DNA of 64,000 nt, taken from the NCBI RefSeq assembly GCF_008923205.2, contig NZ_WBMS02000004.1:124001-188000 (forward strand), given 5' to 3'. The stretch is from Actinomadura physcomitrii (GTDB lineage: Bacteria > Actinomycetota > Actinomycetes > Streptosporangiales > Streptosporangiaceae). The translations under genes were made by a program, and so were the position numbers. Positions 60,159-64,000 of this stretch are shown here, one piece after another (the stretch's first letter is position 1; each line of letters opens with the position of its first letter). The notes under the pieces are model-generated. The model ran no database searches, was not told the DNA's origin, and saw only the letters and a list, made by a program, of their open reading frames with translations.

Positions 60159-61034
60159 GTGACAGAGGCACGGCTGCGGACGTTGGTCGCGCTGTCCGAC
60201 ACCGGGTCCGTGCGGGCGGCGGCGCTCCGGCTGTACGTGACGGAGTCGGCGGTGTCGGCGGCGGTGTCCGCGCTCACCCGCGACCTCGGCGTCCCGCTCG
60301 TCCGGCGGGTGGGGCGCGGCGTCCGGCTGACCCCGGCCGGGACCGTCTACGCCGGGTACGCGCGGCAGGTGCTCGGCCTGCTGGAGGAGGGACGGGCGGC
60401 GGCGCGCGGCGCGGCGGATCCGGGCCACGGCACGCTGCGGCTGGCGGCGGTGACGACGGCCGCCGACCAGATCCTGCCCGAGCTGCTCGCCTCGTTCCGG
60501 ACGCGCTGGCCCGACGTGGAGCTGACCCTCGAGGTGGGCCCGCGGCGGCAGGTGTGGAGCAGCCTCGCCGCCCACGAGGCCGACCTCGTGCTGGCGGGCC
60601 GTCCGCCCTCCGACGCCGCCGCGACCGTGCTGGCGACGCGTCCGAACGAGCTGGTCGTGGTCGGCGCACCGGACGTCGCGGACGGCTTCTCCCCCGCCCG
60701 GACGCCGTGGGTGATGCGCGAGCCGGGGTCGGGGACGCGGGCGTCCGCGGACGCCTACCTGGCCGAACGGGAGGTCGCGCCGCCCCGGCTCGTCCTCGGC
60801 TCGAACGGCGCGGTGATCGCGGGCGCGGCGGCGGGGCTCGGGGTGGCGCTGGTGTCGCGGGACGCGGTCGGCGCCGAGCTCGCGGCGGGACGCCTCGTGG
60901 TGATCGACATGCCGGGGATGCCGCTCGACCGCCCCTGGCACGCCGTCGCGGGCGCCGCGCCGACCCCGACGACGCTGCTGTTCGTCCGGCACCTGCTGAA
61001 CGCGCCCGCCTGGACCGCGCCCGGCTCCCGCTAG
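60159..61034 (+). CDS. cbbR: LysR-type regulator of the RuBisCO operon
   Basis: A 291-aa LysR protein: helix-turn-helix RLRTLVALSDTGSVRAAALRL, VTESAVSAAVSALTRDLGVPL, RVGRGVRLTPAG, then the two-lobed effector domain (LRLAAVTTAADQILPELLASFR, WVMREPGSGTRASADAYL, AAAGLGVALVSRDAVGAEL). Position opposite cbbL identifies it as CbbR. The GTG start with AGGAGG 8 nt upstream was preferred over an ATG five codons earlier. Confidence 0.9.
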   Translation: MTEARLRTLVALSDTGSVRAAALRLYVTESAVSAAVSALTRDLGVPLVRRVGRGVRLTPAGTVYAGYARQVLGLLEEGRAAARGAADPGHGTLRLAAVTTAADQILPELLASFRTRWPDVELTLEVGPRRQVWSSLAAHEADLVLAGRPPSDAAATVLATRPNELVVVGAPDVADGFSPARTPWVMREPGSGTRASADAYLAEREVAPPRLVLGSNGAVIAGAAAGLGVALVSRDAVGAELAAGRLVVIDMPGMPLDRPWHAVAGAAPTPTTLLFVRHLLNAPAWTAPGSR

Positions 61035-61210
61035 GGAAGGCTCCACAGGGGTACCGACAGCAGGATGAGGCTCACGCCGATGAGCGCGACCGCGACGGAC
61101 CGTCCGCCGTCGCCGCCGCCCGGCACCGCCGCGGGCCGCAGGACGCCGAGGAGGGACCAGCAGAGGCAGAGCACGGCGACCACGTCCATCGCCACGGCGA
61201 GCCCGATCAC
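61031..61210 (-). CDS. Small two-helix membrane protein
   Basis: A 59-aa protein with two hydrophobic helices (VIGLAVAMDVVAVLCLCWSL and VALIGVSLILLSVPLW) joined by a short Gly-rich loop. GAGGGGGA precedes the GTG start. It converges on cbbR with a 4-nt overlap. No family recognised. Confidence 0.55.
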   Translation of the reverse strand: MIGLAVAMDVVAVLCLCWSLLGVLRPAAVPGGGDGGRSVAVALIGVSLILLSVPLWSLP

Positions 61211-61391
61211 ACCACCATCCCCCTCGTAGTAGAGGCCAACAGTAGGGCATACGCAGGCATGGGCCGGGCGCGCGCGACGATCCGAGTGGAGTCGCTCACA
61301 TCGGCGGCCCAGGGCGCTCGCGATGGTTCCACGACGGGACAGAATCTGGTTCGGTACAGGGTTACCACTGGTACCGGGGAGAGGCGCGGCC

Positions 61392-62570
61392 ATGACCACC
61401 GACCGTCCGTACGACATCGTGCTGTTCGGCGCCACCGGCTTCACCGGCGCCCTGACCGCCGAGTACCTGGCCGGGCACGCCGACCCGGGCACGCGCTGGG
61501 CGCTGGCCGGCCGCAACCAGGCCAAGCTCGCCGCCGTCCGCGACCGGGCCGCCGCGATCGACCCCGCCTGCGCGGAGCTCCCGCTGCTGCACGCCGACAC
61601 CAACGACCCGTCCTCCATCGAGGAGATCGCGCGGTCGGCCAAGGTCGTCATCACGACGGTCGGACCGTACGTGCAGTACGGCGAGCCCCTGGTCGCGGCC
61701 TGCGCGCGCGCCGGGACCGACTACGTCGACCTCACCGGCGAGCCCACCTTCGTCGACCGGATGTACGTGAAGTACCACGACGAGGCGGTCCGCACCGGCG
61801 CCCGCATCGTCCACGCCTGCGGCTTCGACTCGATCCCGCACGACCTCGGCGCCTACTTCACCGTGAAGCAGCTGCCCGAGGGCGTCCCGCTGCACGTCGA
61901 GGGGTTCCTGCGCGTGCACGGCGACGCGTCGGGCGGCACCATCGCCTCCGCGGTCGGCATCTTCGCCGACGTGACCGGCATGATGCGCGCCGAGCGCGAG
62001 CGGCGCCGCGCCGAGGGGCGGCCGGAAGGCCGGACGGTCCGGATCTCGCGGCGGCCCGCGCCGCGGGCGCGCGTCGGCGGCGGCTGGACGCTCCCGCTGC
62101 CGACCATCGACCCGCAGATCGTCGCCCGGTCCGCCGCCGCGCTCGACCGGTACGGCCCGGACTTCTCCTACGGCCACTACCTGGCGGTCAAGCGGCTGCC
62201 CGTCGCCGCCGGGATGGCGGTGGGCTCCGGTGCCCTGCTCGCACTCGCGCAGCTCCCGCCCGCCCGGTCGCTGCTGCTGCGGCTCCGCGCGCCGGGCGAG
62301 GGGCCGTCCCCGGAGCGGCGCGCCCGCAACTGGTTCAGCGTGAAGTTCGTCGGCGAGGGCGGCGGGAAGCGCGTCGTCACCGAGGTCGCCGGCGGCGACC
62401 CCGGCTACGGCGAGACCGCGAAGATGCTCGCGCAGTCCGCGCTGTGCCTGGCCCACGACGACCTGCCGAAGACGTCCGGTCAGGTCACCACGGCCACCGC
62501 GATGGGCGACGCGCTGATCGCCCGGCTCATCGCCGCCGGCATCGCCTTCCGCACCCTCACCCGCACCTGA
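61392..62570 (+). CDS. Saccharopine-dehydrogenase-like reductase (trans-acting enoyl reductase family)
   Basis: A 392-aa protein with an N-terminal Rossmann domain (YDIVLFGATGFTGALTAEYLA, ALAGRNQAKLAAV, VITTVGPYVQYGEPLVAACA, YVDLTGEPTFVDRM, HACGFDSIPHDLGAY). This is the family of mycobacterial Rv2953/Rv2449c; Rv2953 is a trans-acting enoyl reductase in phenolphthiocerol lipid synthesis. A role in reducing an acyl or polyketide lipid is possible, but no partner synthase is adjacent; the PUFA-like cluster is ~25 kb away. GGGGAG precedes the ATG. Confidence 0.9.
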   Translation: MTTDRPYDIVLFGATGFTGALTAEYLAGHADPGTRWALAGRNQAKLAAVRDRAAAIDPACAELPLLHADTNDPSSIEEIARSAKVVITTVGPYVQYGEPLVAACARAGTDYVDLTGEPTFVDRMYVKYHDEAVRTGARIVHACGFDSIPHDLGAYFTVKQLPEGVPLHVEGFLRVHGDASGGTIASAVGIFADVTGMMRAERERRRAEGRPEGRTVRISRRPAPRARVGGGWTLPLPTIDPQIVARSAAALDRYGPDFSYGHYLAVKRLPVAAGMAVGSGALLALAQLPPARSLLLRLRAPGEGPSPERRARNWFSVKFVGEGGGKRVVTEVAGGDPGYGETAKMLAQSALCLAHDDLPKTSGQVTTATAMGDALIARLIAAGIAFRTLTRT

Positions 62571-63747
62571 CCCGGTTGGGGCGGGCGGGGACGGGGATGA
62601 CGGCTTCGACGGTCGTGCCGACGCCCGGGCGGCTGGTGACGGTGACGCGGCCGCCCAGCAGCTCGGCGCGCTCGCGCATGCCGCGCAGTCCGTAGGAGTC
62701 GGTGCGCCGGGGCCGCTCGGCGCGTGCGCCCTGCGCGAACACGTCCCGTACGGAGAACCCCCTGCCGTCGTCGGTGACCTTCAGCCGGACCCGGCCGCTC
62801 GCGTGCTCCAGCAGCAGGTCCACGCACGTCGCCGACGCGTGCCGCAGGCTGTTGCCGACGGCCTCCTGCGCGATCCGGTACAGCGCGGTCTGCACATGGT
62901 CGGGAAGCTCCTCCTCCAGCTCGCCCTCCACGGTGACGCTGACGTCGAGGACACCGGACGGCCCCGGACCGTCGCCCGCCTCGCGGGCGAGCGTCGCCAG
63001 CGCCGCCGACAGGCCGAGGTCGTCCAGCACGGGCGGGCGCAGCCCGCCGATCGCGGCCCGCGTCTCCGCCGCCGCCAGCTCGCACAGCTTCCGCGCGATC
63101 ATGATCTGCGCGAGGCCCTCCGGATGGTGCTCCGGCAGCGCCCGCTCCGCCGCCGACAGGTGGAAGCCGAGGCTGGCCAGGCGCTGCGCGATGCCGTCGT
63201 GGATCTCCCGGCTGAGCCGGGACCGCTCGGCCTCCTGCGCCTCCACGGCCCGCTCGGCGAACCGCTCGGCGGCGTGCTCGCGCTCGCGGGCCGTCCGCAG
63301 CCGCCGGCACGAGCACAGCACCGGCGCGAACAGCTCCGCCAGCGCGGTGACGAGCGCGACGTCGTCGTCCGGGCACGGACCTGCGGACCGCACGTCGACG
63401 ACGGCGATCGTGGTGATCCCGCTGCGGACGGGAATCGCGACGCCTCGTCCGTCCGTGTGCGCGCGGGCACGGCCATGGGCGGCCACCCAGCCCACATCGC
63501 CCTCCCCTAGCGGGACGGCCGGGCCCGACCATTCGAGAGCCCGTTCCTCGTCGTCCAGTACGTACACGTCGCAGAACGTCAGCGCGCGCGCCGACCGGAC
63601 GACCAGCCCGGCCAGCTCCTCGGCCATCCGCGGCAGCTCCCGGTCCGAGCAGGCCACCGCGACGATCCGGACGAGCAGGTCGTTGCCGCGCCCGGCGAGC
63701 AGCTCCGCCGGCGAAGGCGGCGACGACGAGGAGGGCGACGCCGTCAC
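62557..63747 (-). CDS. NarL-type sensor histidine kinase with GAF domain
   Basis: A 396-aa soluble kinase: GAF-like domain (~45-155), then the HisKA_3 dimerisation helix with [27 protein letters not shown] sequence (phospho-acceptor His183 in REIHDGIAQ) and a HATPase domain ([37 protein letters not shown]). No transmembrane helix, so it senses a cytoplasmic signal. GTG start overlaps the stop of the response-regulator gene (GTGA), forming a two-component operon. Confidence 0.92.
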   Translation of the reverse strand: MTASPSSSSPPSPAELLAGRGNDLLVRIVAVACSDRELPRMAEELAGLVVRSARALTFCDVYVLDDEERALEWSGPAVPLGEGDVGWVAAHGRARAHTDGRGVAIPVRSGITTIAVVDVRSAGPCPDDDVALVTALAELFAPVLCSCRRLRTAREREHAAERFAERAVEAQEAERSRLSREIHDGIAQRLASLGFHLSAAERALPEHHPEGLAQIMIARKLCELAAAETRAAIGGLRPPVLDDLGLSAALATLAREAGDGPGPSGVLDVSVTVEGELEEELPDHVQTALYRIAQEAVGNSLRHASATCVDLLLEHASGRVRLKVTDDGRGFSVRDVFAQGARAERPRRTDSYGLRGMRERAELLGGRVTVTSRPGVGTTVEAVIPVPARPNRVRCG

Positions 63748-64000
63748 CGGAACAGCCCCTCGCGCAGCGCGACCGCGATCGCCGCGGACCGGTCGGTCAC
63801 CTCGAGCTTGCGGTACAGCGCCCGCAGATGGCTCTTCACCGTCTCCTCGCTCAGCACCAGCCGGGCCGCGATCGCCTTGTTGGACAGCCCGCCCACCAGC
63901 AGCGACAGCACCTCGCTCTCGCGCTGCGTCAGCCCCCGGTTCGCGCCGGGCCAGAACTCGCCGCGGGTCAGCCGGGCCGCCGTCACCGCCATCCGCCCGG
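63744..64000 (-). CDS. NarL/LuxR-type response regulator (5' end beyond window)
   Basis: The visible C-terminal part is a LuxR helix-turn-helix: [43 protein letters not shown] then [15 protein letters not shown]. The receiver domain should lie beyond the right edge; a Met in the visible part is unlikely to be the true start. It is coupled to the histidine kinase and is its probable partner. Confidence 0.9.
   Translation of the reverse strand, partial: GRMAVTAARLTRGEFWPGANRGLTQRESEVLSLLVGGLSNKAIAARLVLSEETVKSHLRALYRKLEVTDRSAAIAVALREGLFR

Noticed and set aside
61031..61654. 207-codon minus-strand frame before the small membrane protein
   Set aside because: Only the last 59 codons look like protein; the upstream part is antisense to the start of the reductase gene and has a better internal GTG with a ribosome site.

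Overview
The window is very GC-rich, with strong third-position G/C bias, many GTG/TTG starts and 1-4 nt stop/start overlaps. Its gene families (AfsR/SARP regulator, ESX-type small proteins, GntR/HutC regulators, glnII, a C4-zinc-ribbon protein next to an RNase H/phosphatase fusion, PAC2 protein, DUF3068 protein) point to a filamentous actinomycete chromosome. Something near Actinomadura/Thermomonosporaceae or a Streptomyces relative fits, but genus is an inference.

Layout. (1) 0-11.5 kb: the bulk of an AfsR-like regulator (runs off the left edge), an NDH-2 gene with a Rex-type operator, a PEBP lipoprotein, a large disordered membrane-anchored protein, a SulP transporter fused to a beta-carbonic anhydrase, and a secreted cupredoxin-like protein. 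(2) 11.6-18.2 kb: a short GntR regulator divergent from a small unknown protein, VOC and cupin genes, a decayed GlxA regulator abutting the RNase P RNA, then the nif3 / zinc-ribbon / RNase H-phosphatase operon. (3) 18.4-20.8 kb: a five-gene operon of two YbaB-like proteins, two WXG100-like helical proteins and a DUF3558-like lipoprotein. (4) 20.8-37.7 kb: the centrepiece, a tightly coupled minus-strand operon for an orphan PUFA-synthase-like lipid/polyketide pathway. It has a 2452-aa NPD-NPD-KS-AT-ACP-KR enzyme, a 1417-aa KS-AT-DH-PPTase enzyme, a free ACP, an alpha/beta hydrolase, an MGT-type glycosyltransferase, a membrane protein and a degenerate GHMP-kinase-like protein. A PhaC-like hydrolase sits just upstream. 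(5) 38-46.4 kb: a SpoT-like RelA homologue with an altered synthetase domain, a universal stress protein, glutamine synthetase II with a GlnR-like box, a ketopantoate reductase family protein, a truncated haemoglobin and a PucR-type regulator. (6) 46.5-53.7 kb: an AurF-like diiron oxygenase, a Tat-exported cholesterol oxidase, a C-terminally truncated DUF3068 protein, a DUF899 protein, a Nudix/GntR divergent pair, a small two-gene operon behind two DasR-box-like palindromes, and tRNA-Val(UAC). (7) 53.7-64 kb: a geranylgeranyl-reductase family protein, hydrolase/CBS pair, PAC2 protein, a red-type RuBisCO operon (cbbL-cbbS-cbbX) with divergent cbbR, a saccharopine-dehydrogenase-like reductase, and a NarL-type two-component system that leaves the right edge.

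How the genes fit together. The lipid operon is self-contained: NPD-type enoyl reductase, ketosynthases, acyltransferases, dehydratase, ketoreductase, carrier proteins and a phosphopantetheinyl transferase are all present, followed by a hydrolase for release and a glycosyltransferase, so a glycosylated polyunsaturated or polyene-type lipid is the most economical guess. Carbon and redox themes recur: SulP-carbonic anhydrase and RuBisCO both handle inorganic carbon, and NDH-2 appears to be under Rex (NADH/NAD+) control. Two unlinked modules each pair a GntR-family regulator with a small tryptophan-rich protein of the same general layout behind palindromic sites. They may be copies of one poorly described regulatory module.
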